The notes: a model not told the origin generated them from the letters alone. DNA of 64,000 nucleotides from Sipunculus nudus (GCA_026874595.1 CM049308.1:46817327-46881326), one strand, 5' to 3'; counted from the stretch's first letter, positions 26,170 through 38,590 are shown. Translations and numbers: made by a program.

Positions 26170-26182
26170 TGGTGTCAGAAGT
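26170..26182 (+). other. Primer-binding site, leucine-tRNA type
   Basis: TGGTGTCAGAAGT starts at the base after the 5' LTR. From memory, this complements the 3' end of animal tRNA-Leu (…ACTTCTGACACCA), a primer used by several Gypsy lineages. Confidence 0.75.
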
Positions 26183-26311
26183 CTTAACGAACTTATTAAA
26201 ATTGCTGTCGTTGGTGAGTACGCTATGAATTTCCGCGCTCGCTTCCTACAAGTTTTGTGTTCTCATGCCGTCAGATAACCAATAACTGCCAAGATCTGCC
26301 GCAGTCAAACC

Positions 26312-27140
26312 ATGGATGTATTACCACCGCCGGGCCCATTAGAACTCAACAGCAACGTAGCAGACAATTGAAAAAAAATCCAAACAATGGTTCTAGTTGT
26401 ATCTTGATGCGATGGGTGCATCTGCGAAGGATTATAAACAGCAAACTTCCATCCATCTACATATCATCAGTGAATCCGCCCTGGGGGTTTACAACACCTT
26501 TAAATTGGATGAGGAAGGCGATGCAATTGGTGATAATATGCGGCTCGCAAAAGTGATGATGAAATTTGAAAGGTATTGTACACCTAAGACAAACATGACT
26601 TTAGAACAATTTCACTTTAATAATTGTACACAGCAGGCTGGTGAAAGTATTGACGCCTACTTAACCAGGCTTAGAAAACAGAGCAAAACCTGCGAGTTTG
26701 GTCAGTTGGAAGCATCACTTGTTAAGGATAGACTTGTGTGTGGTATTACAGACAATATAACTGGTGAACGGTTGCTTAGAGAGGACGACCTTACTCTCGA
26801 CAAAGCTGTCAAAGTTTGTAAAGCAGCAGAGTTGGTGAAAGAAAGATCCCAAGAACTGAACCAGCCAGCACCTGTACACACAGTACAGAAAAACAGCCGT
26901 CAGAGAACAAATACCGTGGAATTCAGAAAAATCCTCAGGCTCAGAGTCAGTCTATCTTACACGCACAGTCGACCAGCAGAGATAAGAATAAAAGTCAAAG
27001 GCCTAGTCAGGATCAACACACTGACAGTTCAGGTGAAAAGCATCATTGTCAGCGTTGTGATAACTGGCACTTGTCTGACAGATGTCCTGCATATGGAGTA
27101 ACGTGTAATTATTGCAACAGAAAAAACACTTCGCTTAGTG
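26312..27140 (+). pseudogene. Gag remnant with zinc knuckle
   Basis: The likely original start is the ATG at 26312, followed 19 codons later by an in-frame TGA (26369) and then a frameshift; the best open frame runs 26397-27101. The central part has the typical helical Gypsy gag pattern (motifs ALGVYNTF and LTRLRKQSKTCEFG). Near 27048-27130, in another frame, comes a cysteine-rich zinc knuckle (CQRCDNWHLSDRC, then CNYC). Gag binds and packages element RNA. The reading frame changes at least twice, so no intact protein can be made. Confidence 0.85.
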
Positions 27141-27408
27141 TTGCCTTCGCAAGCGTACAGCGAATCAAGTTCACACGGTTGAGGATGAACCTGCACTGTT
27201 TGTCTTGGGCAGTATCACAGTGGACTCGGTTAAAACAGAGAACAATGACTGCATTTACTCACTTGTGATAAATGATACAGTCACACCAGTAAAGTTAGAT
27301 ACAGGTGCACAAGTGAACATTTTGTCAGAGGTCAACTTCAATCAATTAAAGAATAAACCAGAGTTGTGTGATGCTTCAGAAACATTAAAGAATTTTCGAA
27401 GAATTTGA
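27141..27408 (+). pseudogene. Aspartic protease fragment of the retrotransposon
   Basis: The frame through 27205-27408 contains the catalytic signature LDTGAQVNILSE (27295-27330), the D[TS]GA motif of retroelement proteases, which cut the polyprotein. The frame runs out at about 27400, where foreign AT-rich sequence begins; the rest of the protease resumes at about 31793. Confidence 0.85.
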
Positions 27409-30400
27409 TATGTTAAAAAAAAAATCATATTTATATGAAAATATATATTATGCTGAACATCGCCATTTAAAGTTGCCCTCCGCGCCTGTGAATCCGCCAG
27501 TAAAGAACCTGTTATCTTGCATGGTAGTACAGTACAGCGCTGAGACGTGATCTCGATAATTACATTCCGGTTATAACGCACAAAAACTGAGTACTCACAT
27601 GGTCGGGCAATCCCGCTGTGCAAAAGTTCGTGGTAGCATTATATTATGTGGTACATTTAATGGCTGTATATATTTTTAAATATCACGCACTCCCTTCTGT
27701 TTGAAAGCTGAGCAAATGTTTTCCAGTGAGGCAGTCACTGCGTTCAGGCAGTGTGTTAAACCCGGATCCCACTCCGGATCCCGGAACCCAAGAAAAATTT
27801 GTAATTCTTAAACTCTCATGGTAATTTGTCCAGATATTTTAGCATAATCGTATCTAAAGACATATTTTGTTTGGTTAAAACATAAAAAAATAGTCTATTT
27901 TGCAACAAAATTTGATAAAAAAAAAAAACACTTACGGACCCTGGGGCACGGACATCACGGATTACACGGACCCCGTTTTCTCGTTGTTTTACCATTTCTT
28001 TAGTACATACATATATTTGACATCACGTTTAGCCATGACACATTTGTGATTTTTTATTGTGTTTGTATCTTTATTTTTACATTTCTGTCTCAGTTTTTAG
28101 CTCAGCTGACTATAAGTCATCTGAGCTATAGTCGTGGTCCATTGTCCTTCGTCCGTCCGTCCGTCCGTCCATCCGTAGATGTGGCACGTTTTGAAACCGT
28201 AAGACCTAGGAATCCAAAATTCGGCATAATGTTAGATGTCCTCAAGATCTCCTACCAAGCCGAAAACTGGGTCTTTGCAACTTCGTTCCTTTGAGAAATT
28301 AAGGAAAAACCTCAATTTTTTATTAAAAACCTATTTTCACACTTCAGGACTGCCTAATATCAAAACCACTCATCTGTTTTTCCTCATATTTACCATAAAT
28401 ATTCCTCTATATTTCCTATGTACGTGCCAGAAATTATGTCTGTATTGTTTAATTTAAAAAAGTTATGGGCCCAAACATAATGCATTTTGTAAAAAATCAG
28501 GAAAGATATTTGATCACTTAACACAAAAAATGTTAAAGCTATCGACCTTTTTTCCAGTAATATAACTTTAATTAATCAAAATTAAATTGTATACCCAAAA
28601 TTAGATGAAAATCTTTTAAATTTTCTAAAATATTAATAAAAATAAAAAATTGGTACCTTAAATTTTGCCCAACTTTGACCACGGCACGTTGTTTTCCTGT
28701 AAGTACTGTGGATTTAATTTTCACAGCATGTTTTTGTTAGCATTTCAACTGTTAACACCAAAAATTTGAAACCAGTTGATCAAAAACTGTAGATTTTAAT
28801 AAGTTTTCAAGCACCATGTAACATATAGTTTACATCAAGCTAGTGTTATGCAGTTTGCAAGAGCTCAGCTCCCCAGCTTCAGCTCTTAGTTCCTTAAATT
28901 CGGCATACAGTTAGATGTCTCCAAAATCCCCTACCATGCCAAGAATTTGGTCACTAGGACTTAATACATTCGAGATATTAATGAAAAACTTCATTTTTCC
29001 ATTAAAAACCCATTGTTACACTTCAAGACTGCCTAATATCAAAACCACTGATCTGACTTTAATCATAAATAATATACATATTTTTCATTCTCTATGCACA
29101 TGCCAGAATGATGTCAGTATTGCGTAATTGTTTTAAGTTATGGGCCCAAACATAATGCACTTTGTAAAAAATCAAGAAATATATTTACTCCCTTAACAAG
29201 GGCATTGCTGAAGCTAGAGATTTTTTTGTCAGGGATGTAACATTATTTAATCAAGATTCAATTGAATACCCAAAATTAGTTCTGAATTTTATAAGTTATT
29301 AGTATAAATATAAAATTAGTACCTTAAATTTTGCCCAACTGTGACCATGGCACGTTTGTGTCCTGTGAGCACTGTTGATATAATTTTCATATCATGCACA
29401 CATTAGGATTTCAGCTTTTTAGTTTAGAAAGCTGAAAGAAATTGGCCAAAAATTGTTGCTTTTATTAATGTTTTTTATGAGACCCTGTCAGACTTTGGCT
29501 CTCTCCAGCCCCTCTTGAGTCACATGTATGTTGACCTTGTTGAACTTTCATCAAATTATGCACGCTTGAGGCGAGGCATACAGGAATCCAGGCAGCTTAT
29601 GGCCAGCCACAGTTGATCCAGGTGTCCAACCCAACTCATCTAGAAGTTTTAACCAACAACATAACAATAAACAATAAATTAATAAATTTTTATTGGTTTT
29701 TAATAACAAATTAAAGAAAAATAGAAAAGGAATTTGTTAGTTTATAATAACAGGAAATTAACTTGCAGTTACTGATGATATAAGAATCTTGTATCGATGG
29801 GTAGAATGTCACATATTCCAAATAACACCATGCAGTCACCTATGGCATTTTTCAGTTCAATTTTAATGATAAAGAAGTAAATCATATTATTCATTACTAA
29901 TCATTAGGGATCATATGAAGGAAATTAATGATAGACAAAGATGCAGTTGATAATATTAATCTAGATTCCTACTGTGTCTAGTGTGTACATTGATGTGAAA
30001 TTAGTCCAAAATGAATTTTTTACAGTTATTTTTTAATATAAATAAAAGCCATAAAACCAGGTACTTATGATCATTATTTAAATGTGTGAATTTTGTATAT
30101 TCTGGATTCTCAGCATCATTGGTTGGTGAAACTGAATAAATACCAGACATGGTGCAAATACTTTGTAATTGTATTTAAATACGAATATGATTATGTACTC
30201 CATTATAAAATTTCTTGCATAAAGAATAGGAATTCAGGTAAAAATGAAAGTATATGAATACTCGTGCAAATACTTTCAAAATGTATTCATGAATGCATTC
30301 ATGAATATATTCTTTAATATTATTTTAATAATCATATCAGTTATATTTCATTTTATAAAAATCATATGATTCTCTTATTATTTTTTATAAAAATTATATT

Positions 30401-31790
30401 TGGGACAATATTTGTAATTTTTTTTAATAAATAGTTAAACTCTTATATTATATGTTCTGCTTATAAGTTATATGGCCAAGTCAAAATCTGTGTGACAATA
30501 GTACTCCATTTGTTAATAAAATAAATGAAATCAATCCTCTTACCTGTCTCCAAAGGTACTATCAAAAGCATACATAAGCTAAACAGCAACAACTCATAAT
30601 ACAGCTTATATTTATTACCACACAAAACCAGCATGTGCCTCATTTCTAAATAATATTTTTTATCATATATAACAGCTGAGCGTCGTGACCCATAGGTCCC
30701 TTGTTATTCATAATTTTATATTTGCTATTTATTTCATTTGCGTAGCGTTTTAAAAAGTATTATAATTTAAAACATTTACAAAATCATTATTTTGGAACCT
30801 GTAGTTGCTTGAAATGCAAGTAATCAACAATTCCTTTCGGTATTATATTATTGCCAACTTTTAAATTGTATGGTTGTTATGAACGGAGCACGAAACCTGT
30901 TGTTATGTGGAAGTGCTCTGATATATCAGTCTCAGGTCCGCTCAACTGTTAGTGCACTTCAAATTAAATCTCCCCCACTGTGTCTGCACTATTATATTTT
31001 CATTTAAAATAACAAATATTATATTTAGTGTGTGACATGAGTGCTATTTTTGTCCTCTTTTAGTCATAAATAAAAATATGAGCTGTGGTTACTGGGGTCC
31101 GTCAAAATTGAACAGTCGGCAAATTCAAGTAAATGAGGTCCGTCTTCATCGAAATATTTTTGTAATTATAAATCTTTCAGTGAATCAGTCATTTACAAAT
31201 GTGCAATATTTAGGGACTTTGCTCTGTCCTTACATCAACAATAGTGGTGTTTTTATCGGTATAAATAATGGAAAATGAGGAAATAGGTTTATGAGGTCCG
31301 GGGACCGTGGGGTTCGGGTTTTACACACTACCCTGCTTTCACTATTGCTCGGAAAATTTTCATTCTTTGAAAGATCCCCCTTTTGAGCATTTTCCTCACG
31401 CGAGATCTCCTTGTGCACAATAGACCTTTTCGCTGTGCGGAGGTCGCCTTTTGAGAAGGGATCACCAATGGGGATTATTTCGGGCCGGTCACCGCAAATT
31501 TAAGAAAAGCCCAGATAGGGCCCCCGGAGAAAAACTCTGTCCAGCCATCAAACACTCTGTGGCCATTGTGTTACCAGGCCCGAAGACACAAAGAAAAGAG
31601 ACGCCCGCGGGGAAGCAAATATTAAAATTATTAATTATGCATGTAATACGCAAATATTGCAAATAAAAGTGGGTGGAATCTCTTTGGACAGACCCTGAGC
31701 ATATGTATGTCAGAAATCACGGCAAACCGTACAGTAGTATCAGAGGAGATACGGAAAATCACAAAAATCGCCTTACGCTATTAATATATA
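27409..31790. mobile_element. Unresolved 4.4-kb insertion in the protease region, holding a C element
   Basis: Protease coding stops near 27400 and resumes near 31793, so the segment between was inserted; the exact edges are not certain. The outer parts (27409-28096 and 30704-31790) contain several CGGACCC/GGTCCG words (27936-27975, 31097, 31138 and 31293) and a duplicated ccggatccc (27769 and 27780). I found no terminal repeats, no target duplication and no transposase. The middle is the family C element at 28097-30703. Confidence 0.6.
28097..30703 (+). mobile_element. 2.6-kb family C element, long form, copy 2
   Basis: Starts ttagctcagctgactataag and ends with arm CAGCTGAGC, hairpin GACCCATAGGTC and CTTG at 30700-30703. 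By eye it is collinear with 16418-19018 over its whole length, with scattered substitutions and a few short indels. Both share the unusual ATAGG form of the terminal hairpin. It lies within the insertion that split the retrotransposon protease, so it arrived after the retrotransposon. Confidence 0.82.
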
Positions 31791-31792
31791 GA

Positions 31793-32740
31793 TTATCAGA
31801 GTCCTATCCCAGTGAAAGGCAAATGTACATTAACTGTTCACCACAATGACCAGTATAGCAAATTGACATTCTTTGTTGTGCCAGGTGACACACAGTCGTT
31901 CAAGTTACTTGGCAGATTATCCTGTGAGCAGTTAGGATTGATTAAAGTGCTGTATTCTGTAGAGAACCAGAGACAACAGAGTTTACACAGTGATTCTGAT
32001 TACACACATCTCCTCAGAGAATATCATGATGTTTTTGAGGGACTAGGTTGTCTCCCAGGTACACATACGATAGTTGTGGATGACACAGTCCAACCAGTGA
32101 TACATCCTTGCAGAAAGGTACCGTTTCCTCTCAGGGAAAAGTTGAAAACTGAACTGGACCGTATGGAACAGTTAGGCATAATTACTAAAGTCAGTGACCC
32201 TACTGACTGGGTTAAATCCCTGGTGGTCACCAAGAAAAAGAATGGTGACATTAAAGTGTGTATGGACCCCAGAGACTTGAACCAGGCCATCAAACAAGAG
32301 CATTATTAAATGCTGATCCGTGAAGAGATAATGTCACAGTTCGCTGGGTGCAAGGTATTTCACAAAATTAGATGCATCTCAGGGATTTTGGCAGCTCAGC
32401 TTAGACGAACATAGTAGTCGCCTGTGTACCTTCAATACGCCGTTCGGGAGGTACAGATACCTTAGGCTCCCCTTCGGCATTTCGTCGGCACCGAAAGTGT
32501 GTGTCAGCACTATCGCCGATGACATCATAGTCTCAGGAGTCAGAAAAGAAGACCATGATCGTAACCTGTGCTCAACCCTTGAGACCACTAGGTGCTCTAA
32601 TCTGCATCTAAACAAAGCAAAATGTGAGAAGGGCATAAAACAGTTAACCTTTATAGGCGATCTCGTCCCATCACGTGGGCTGAAGCCAGATCCCAGTAAG
32701 GTGTCCGCGATTGATAACATGCCTAAACTGAACAACTAAA
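31793..32740 (+). pseudogene. Protease tail and reverse transcriptase remnant
   Basis: The first frame (31812-32309) carries the end of protease and the start of RT (WVKSLVVTKKKNGDIKVCMDP, the fingers region). A TAA at about 32307 and a frameshift follow, then FWQLSLDE-like and FGRYRYLRLPFG-type blocks in other frames. The next open frame (32497-32739) has ADDIIVSG at the YxDD catalytic box, with the first residue changed and about 30 residues missing just before it. RT copies element RNA into DNA; this one cannot. Confidence 0.88.
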
Positions 32741-33080
32741 TGGAACTACAACGTTTCCTTGGGATGGTGACATTCCTAGCAAAATGGATCCCGGGAATAT
32801 TCCCAAAAGTCGGCACCACTCAGATCTCTTTTGAAACAAGATAATGAATGGCTTTGGGAACATGAACATGATCAAGCCTTCATTGAACTGAAACAAGCTG
32901 TGACAACAACACCAGTGCTTCAGTACTACAAGCCTGGTAACCCAGTATGCATGTCGTCAGACACGAGTAAAGATGGGCTTGCTATTGAAGCTCCATGATG
33001 ACATTTGGAAACCAGTTTGCTATGCGTCCAGGACCATGACCAGTGCAGAAACTCATTACGCGCAGATCGAAAAGGAACTA
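32741..33080 (+). pseudogene. RT connection and RNase H remnant, first part
   Basis: The blocks LWEHEHDQAF and LKQAVTTTPVL (about 32855-32920) and a DTSKDGL motif (about 32960) are typical of the Gypsy RT-RNase H junction; the aspartate is an RNase H catalytic position. The frame breaks at 32996 and again before ETHYAQIEKEL, then is cut by a DNA transposon at the TA of 33079-33080. The rest continues at 37066. Confidence 0.8.
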
Positions 33081-34113
33081 CCATTTCCCCCCGTGGATAA
33101 TCCGCTACCTTAGATAATCTGCACCCCTATTTAGAGCAACAATTTCTGGGGAAAAACACATAACCCTGTGTATAATACGCAGCCTGCGTCTGGCCAAAAT
33201 CTTGAATGCTACAATTTGTATTTGCCGTAGTCATCAAATGTTCTCTGGCTCCGTGGGGGTAAACTTTGCTCAGACTGACAAGTCTCTTAGAAGAAGATAG
33301 TTACACTTAAAATAGCAAAAAGGTTATTCTTCTTTAGCTGTCGAGTGTAAAAAAAGGTGCTGTCAAGTGTGCAATACTGACACGTACCTGTTTTAAGTAA
33401 AATATAATTTAATGGACAACCACCTGTAAAATGCAGGCAAATTACGCCCACTTTATATTATATCAGTCCCTTTCCAAACTCCTTTATATTATCAATATAT
33501 AAATGCTGTGAAATACAACCACCTGGCTATTACAGATAATGAGTTTTTTTTCTAACCAAATTGTTATATTACTATTAAATTTACCTGCCTAATACTGGCA
33601 CTCGTGCTAATCAAGCGCTGACCCGGTTGATTGCCCATGGGTGAAGTCGCGGTCACCTGTATGGGCTCACCGTTTGTTGTGCGCATGTACTGACTACCAA
33701 ACCCTGGCTAGTGGTTTCAGCGGCACCTGGGGCCGACCCTAGATTTCCCTGACCACGTGACAGACTAACACAACCTGCTAATCCGCCTAAGTGGAGGTGC
33801 CCCTATATAGTATAGTATAGTTTATTTAGATCCAATTCAGTACAATATCAACTGGTACCAAAAAATAAAAAATATACATATGGTAATATGGAAATAAAAA
33901 TACACAATTTGATAAAACCTGTGATACAATACTGAATAAAATCGAGGATGACACAAAAAAGTTAAAAAACTTGTTTCCATCGTGGTCCTCTATGAAATGA
34001 TACAAGATACGGACGGAAAGAGAGTAAAAGAATTATGTGTAAACTATAAAATAATAAATATTGCGACATATAACAAATCTAAAAAACTTATTCCATAGCA
34101 CGAATATGAGATA

Positions 34114-35020
34114 CTAATAAAATACAAAGTCGTTTATTTCGAGATCATGAATCTGGTTAAATAATACTTTTTTTACTTTTTTCTTAAAAACTGAAATTGA
34201 TAGACTGTTGTTTGCTACATCTACCGGAAGATTATTCCATAATTTAGCACCTGTTACACTATAGCTATGTTTACCATGGATACCATGATGAGGGATGATA
34301 AGGCTATGATGACTAGATCTAGTAACATGAGTATGAACATTAGAGGTACATGTAAAACTATTACATAGATATGCAGGAGCCTGGCCATTGAGCGTTCTGT
34401 ACACATGGTTAAGTTTGAGCTGGTCGACTCTCTGTGCAACAGGTAGCCAGCCCAACTGATTAAAGTGTTCATAATACAAATGAGTTCTAGGATGCAAGTT
34501 GAGAACAAACCGAATTAATTTATTTTGGGATATTTGCAACTTACATTTGGTAGATTGAGTTAAAGATGAGAACCAAAATGAACTTGAGTAGTCGTAATGA
34601 CACTGAACTAGAGAAGATGATAACAATTTTCTGGTGTCTAGATCTAAGAATTTAGAATTTCGATATAAGAATTTTAACCTAGCATACACTTTGGCAAGAA
34701 CCTTTCTTGCCATACTTTCCCCATCCAGAGACTGATCTAGTTCTGCACCAAGATACTTTACAGATGTACATTGCTTAATCTTTGTACCGTTACAGACAAC
34801 ATTAAGTGAAGGATTAGCTTTGACTTTATGTTTTGAACCAAACAACAATGACTCTGTTTTACCTAAATGTAACGAAAGACGGTTATCTACAAGCCAATCA
34901 CTAACTGATGACAGCTCGTTACTCAGTTGATGTTCAAGTTCTGACAAGTTTTAACCTGACACTAATAGCACCGAACCATCTGCATATAATAATAAATTAC
35001 ACTTAACAGCGAGCTCCATA
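34114..35020 (-). pseudogene. LINE ORF2: RT palm end and C-terminal domain
   Basis: In a different frame from the upstream part. It contains LLLYADGSVLLVSG (about 34965-35010), where the usual catalytic YADD reads YADG, then a TAA, then a 277-codon open stretch (34114-34947) with SVKYLGAELDQSL and KLRFLYRNSKFLD-like blocks, ending naturally at DLEINDFVFY. The lost Asp, the stop and the frameshift all show decay. Confidence 0.88.
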
Positions 35021-35024
35021 TCAT

Positions 35025-36644
35025 TCACATAAACGAGGAATAATAGGGAATGGACCCCTGTGGTACACCACACGTAATACATTCAAGACTAGATTTTACA
35101 CCTGATAGCTCGACAAGTTGTTTACGATCTGATAAATATGATTTGAACCATCTAACAGAAACATGAGATACACCCATAGCATATAGTTTATTCAACAAGA
35201 TTTCATGATTTACCGTGTCAAACGCTTTTTGTAGGTCAAGTAACACCATACCAACATAGTTACCTTTATCAATTTCTAACCTTATGTAATCAGTTAAGTA
35301 TAATAAACAAGTGTCTGTCGAATAAGATTTACGAAAACCTGATTGAAAGGTGTACAACAAATTTGACGAATTTAAATATTCATACAACTGATCGTGTACA
35401 ATACGTTCATATACCTTAGAGATAACATTAAGAATAGACACAGGTCGATAATTTCCTACCTCCAATCTGCTACCTTTCTTATACAAAGGAGATACACGAG
35501 CCAATTTTAGGTCATCAGGTACTACACCCTGTGAAATAGATAGGTTAATCATATGAGTTACCGGGTTTGAGATTACACAAGCTGCATCAACGATAAAACG
35601 TGCCGGGATATTATCTAAACCTGTTGCCTTCGAGCTATTAATACCCTCCAGTAACTTACAGACCTGTTCCTGATTTACCGGTTTTAAATTAAAAGTGTTA
35701 TGAGATACTCCCCTGTCATTATAAAATTTTTCCACTATATTCATGGAAAATCTACCAGTAACACTTGGAAGTTTCTGTACAAGATCAGATGCCACAGTTG
35801 TAAAAAACTTATTGAACATACCAGCCACAGTTGAACTATCAAAAGTAGTTTGGCCATTTGAAGTGAGTCCAATATTAGAATTACACTTATTTACTTTAGA
35901 AGCACCAAGTTGTTTGAAAATGCTCCATAGTTTTTTAGGTTGATTCTGTACTTCCTTCATCATATTCTTGTAAAACTCAGATTTAGCACCATCGATTAAA
36001 CGTTTAGTGTAATTTCGAGCTTTCTTAAACTGTACAAACAACTCTGGGTCTTTAGATTTACGATAATCGGTTAGGAGTTTGTTCCTGTTAGCAATATTAC
36101 TCAAAATTGTATCATTTATCCAGGGTTCGGACCTTTGCTTAATACACACAGTTTTTATTGGGGCGACAGAATTAATAACACTTACAAAAATAGTTTTAAA
36201 ATTGTTCCAAGCTGTATTTACTTCAGTACAGTTTAAAACAGAAGACCATTGTACAGAATTTAATCGACGTACAAATTCAGATTTATCATAGCATTTCATG
36301 GATCGGATTGTCACATTATTATGCTTACCAATGAATTGTTTATTAACTTTCCTAGTACAATAAATGATACAGTGATCACTGATACCAGAATCAATAACAC
36401 CACTTTGAGATACTGTTTTATCATCAGAAGTAAATATAAGGTCAATTATCGACTCAGAATGATTTGTTACACGAGTACTTTTACCAATTAGTTGTGATAA
36501 GTGAAAAGTATTGATAAAGTTCATCAAGTGTCTTTTGAGGTTGTTTTTGGACGAGGACACGGCGACGTTGGTGTTAAAATCGCCCATAATGATCACTTCC
36601 ATGCCAACAAAGCGCTCACTGCTCATACAACACTGCTCGAGCAT
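35025..36644 (-). pseudogene. LINE ORF2: endonuclease C-terminus and reverse transcriptase
   Basis: 539 codons on the - strand. The N-terminal end has MGDFNTNV and GISDHCIIY, conserved boxes of APE endonuclease that nick the target DNA. RT follows with VSPLYKKGSRLEVGNYRPVS, FQSGFRKSYSTD, VLLDLQKAFDTVNH (catalytic Asp) and GVPQGSI. Just after GVPQGS a short deletion shifts the frame and ends the ORF. The protein starts in the endonuclease because the element is 5'-truncated, so the first methionine is accidental. Confidence 0.9.
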
Positions 36645-37065
36645 ATACTATACTATAGACCCGGCATAACAACCCCAGTGTTGGTGCCCACGGCGCCATC
36701 TACCAACTGACAATGACATTAAATGAGGTCAGCCAGACCATGCATCGTCATGCATATTTCAGTTCACAAATCATCAATGTTCTTCGGCTGTAAGCTACAT
36801 TATTGGTATATTTTAAGTATCTGAAATTATGACAGTAAATAAAACCTATTATTATGTTTTCTTATGCTTAATTTGATAAAGTTCAGTGTGTATACACTTC
36901 GTTTGCATAAAATCCTTTATTATCACTCACCGTCAGCCCACCAAACGATGTCCAATGTGATGGGGAAAATAGTTTGGAATCAAGCTTCCATGTATAATAC
37001 GCACCAATGTTTTTTATTTCTATTTCATGGAGAAAAGTGCAGATTATCCACAGGGGAAAACGGTA

Positions 37066-37260
37066 TTGGGGATAGTCTTTGCCACCGAGCATTTCCACCT
37101 GTATTTTTATGGTGTAACTGTAGCAGCCGAAACGGATCATAAACCGATTGTCAGTTTGTTCAGGAAACCACTGAATGAGTGCAACGCCTTTTGATGAGAC
37201 TACAACGGTACGACCTGAAAGTCACATATATGTCAGGAAAGTTATTCGCTGTAGCGGATG
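37066..37260 (+). pseudogene. RNase H remnant, second part
   Basis: It resumes at the TA target with GIVFATEHFH and VAAETDHKPIV (Gypsy RNase H; the Asp of TDHKP is catalytic). A frameshift at about 37183 precedes MRLQRYDLKVTYMSGK. Confidence 0.85.
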
Positions 37261-38340
37261 CATTATCCAGGGCACCAGACAGATTGGCACTGAGGCCAGA
37301 TAAGAGTCTCCATGATAACGTAGAAGCATATGTAGACTTGGTTTTCACAACCATGGCCGTATCAGATAAGCGGATGGAACAGATGCGTCAAGTAACCACG
37401 GCTGATGAGCATATGTCAAGTCTCAAAGATCTTATCTTGAGAGGTTGTCCAGAAACACTGAACCAGTGCCCAAGTAATTGCAGAGCATACTGGAACGTTC
37501 GCAATGAGCTCTCAGTTGTGAATGATTTAGTTTTAAAAGGTACAAAAATTGTGATACCGAGATCGATCGGCAAGAAAACTACTCCTCAAGGTCCATGAAG
37601 GTCATATGGGTATAGAGAACTGTCGCAGGAGGGCTCGAGATTTTATGTATTGGCCAGGACTTAATGCAGAAGTCAGAGACATGGTAGAGATTGGGTTTTT
37701 GAGCATAAAACATCCAGTCCCCATTACCCAAGGTCTAATGGCCTTGCTGAAAGTGCTGTCAAAATAGTTAAACAGATGATTAAGAAATGTCAGGAAACAA
37801 AACAAGATATCCATGAATCACTACTGGCTGATTGGTTACTCCCTTACAGGATGGATTATCTCCGAGCCAGAAATTGATGAACAGGCGCTTAAAGACCACA
37901 TTACCTGTTTACCCTAAGCGCCTGGAACCAGAATTGCAGATGAATGTGGTAACTGATCGTATTAATTACAAGAAGCAGCAAAAGCAGAAGCATGACAAAA
38001 CTACACATGCTTTAGAGCCTCTGCACCCTGATGATAGAGTAAGAGTTAAGGACCATCGTACAGGACTATGGACTGTTAGGGCTACAGTGCTTCGCCAAGT
38101 AGCACCTAGATCTTATGAGGTCAAAACTGATGCAAAACTGACCCTGATCTCTTTGAGATAGAACTTAGCAAACAGCTGGCTATGCAGACGGCCATGGAGT
38201 CACCAGATTGTAGTGATGCATCAGGGCCTTGTGAGCAACAAGCGTCTCCAGATGACCAGCCACTGACCAGTCCATTAGTACGATGTTCCGGTCGACAGCG
38301 CAAGAAACCAAGTCGTTTAATAGAGACTATCTGAAATGTC
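37261..38340 (+). pseudogene. Integrase remnant, catalytic core mostly deleted
   Basis: After the tether ADALSRAP (about 37255-37280) comes a frame to 37598. In a shifted frame follows the zinc-binding end HEGHMGIENCRRRARDF (about 37590-37645). At about 37690 the sequence jumps to the end of the catalytic core (SPHYPRSNGLAESAV, near 37710-37755, which holds the catalytic Glu), so the part with both catalytic Asp residues is missing. The C-terminal part (37832-38161 and beyond) has the RVRVKDHRTGLW block of Gypsy integrases. It ends about 260 bp before the 3' LTR. Confidence 0.85.
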
Positions 38341-38590
38341 ATTTAGTCTCTTCTGTAATTCATAAATATTATAAGGTGGACTGCAAATAAGTAATAAGTG
38401 CCTTAAGGAACAGAGATTCAGTTATAATACTTACCTGTTCTAAATATACATGGACATTACAGGACTTTGTGACAGTAATTCATTAATTTTATTTGATGGT
38501 TAAATGTACTTAAGTGTTTATGGTATTGTGCTTAATAATCGGCAGCCAAGTTAAATCACATTGTATTTGAACTTTAGGAATAACTGTGTT

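Larger units (their letters stand above)
33803..36658 (-). mobile_element. 5'-truncated LINE (APE-type, CR1/Jockey group)
   Basis: On the - strand it reads endonuclease C-terminus, reverse transcriptase, C-terminal domain, then a 3' region ending in aataaactatactatactat. It is 5'-truncated inside the endonuclease domain near 36644. Both junctions carry TATAG/ACTAT-rich sequence (33803-33820 and 36643-36658), which hides the target duplication. It sits wholly inside the TA-flanked transposon. Confidence 0.85.
33081..37063. mobile_element. TA-flanked DNA transposon (Tc1/mariner- or pogo-type), interrupted by a LINE
   Basis: It is flanked by TA at 33079-33080 and 37064-37065; joining the flanks restores the retrotransposon frame across the site. 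The ends form inverted repeats: left CCATTTCCCCCCGTGGATAA, right (reverse complement) CCGTTTTCCCCTGTGGATAA, both followed by TC[CT]GC. Subterminal tgtataatacgca words occur at both ends (33168 and 36991). Without the LINE (33803-36658) it is about 1.1 kb and has no transposase frame, so it is non-autonomous. The superfamily is inferred from the TA target only. Confidence 0.78.

Noticed and set aside
31078-31666. Small open frames near the end of the unresolved insertion
   Set aside because: Short, overlapping others on the opposite strand, and no motif supports coding.
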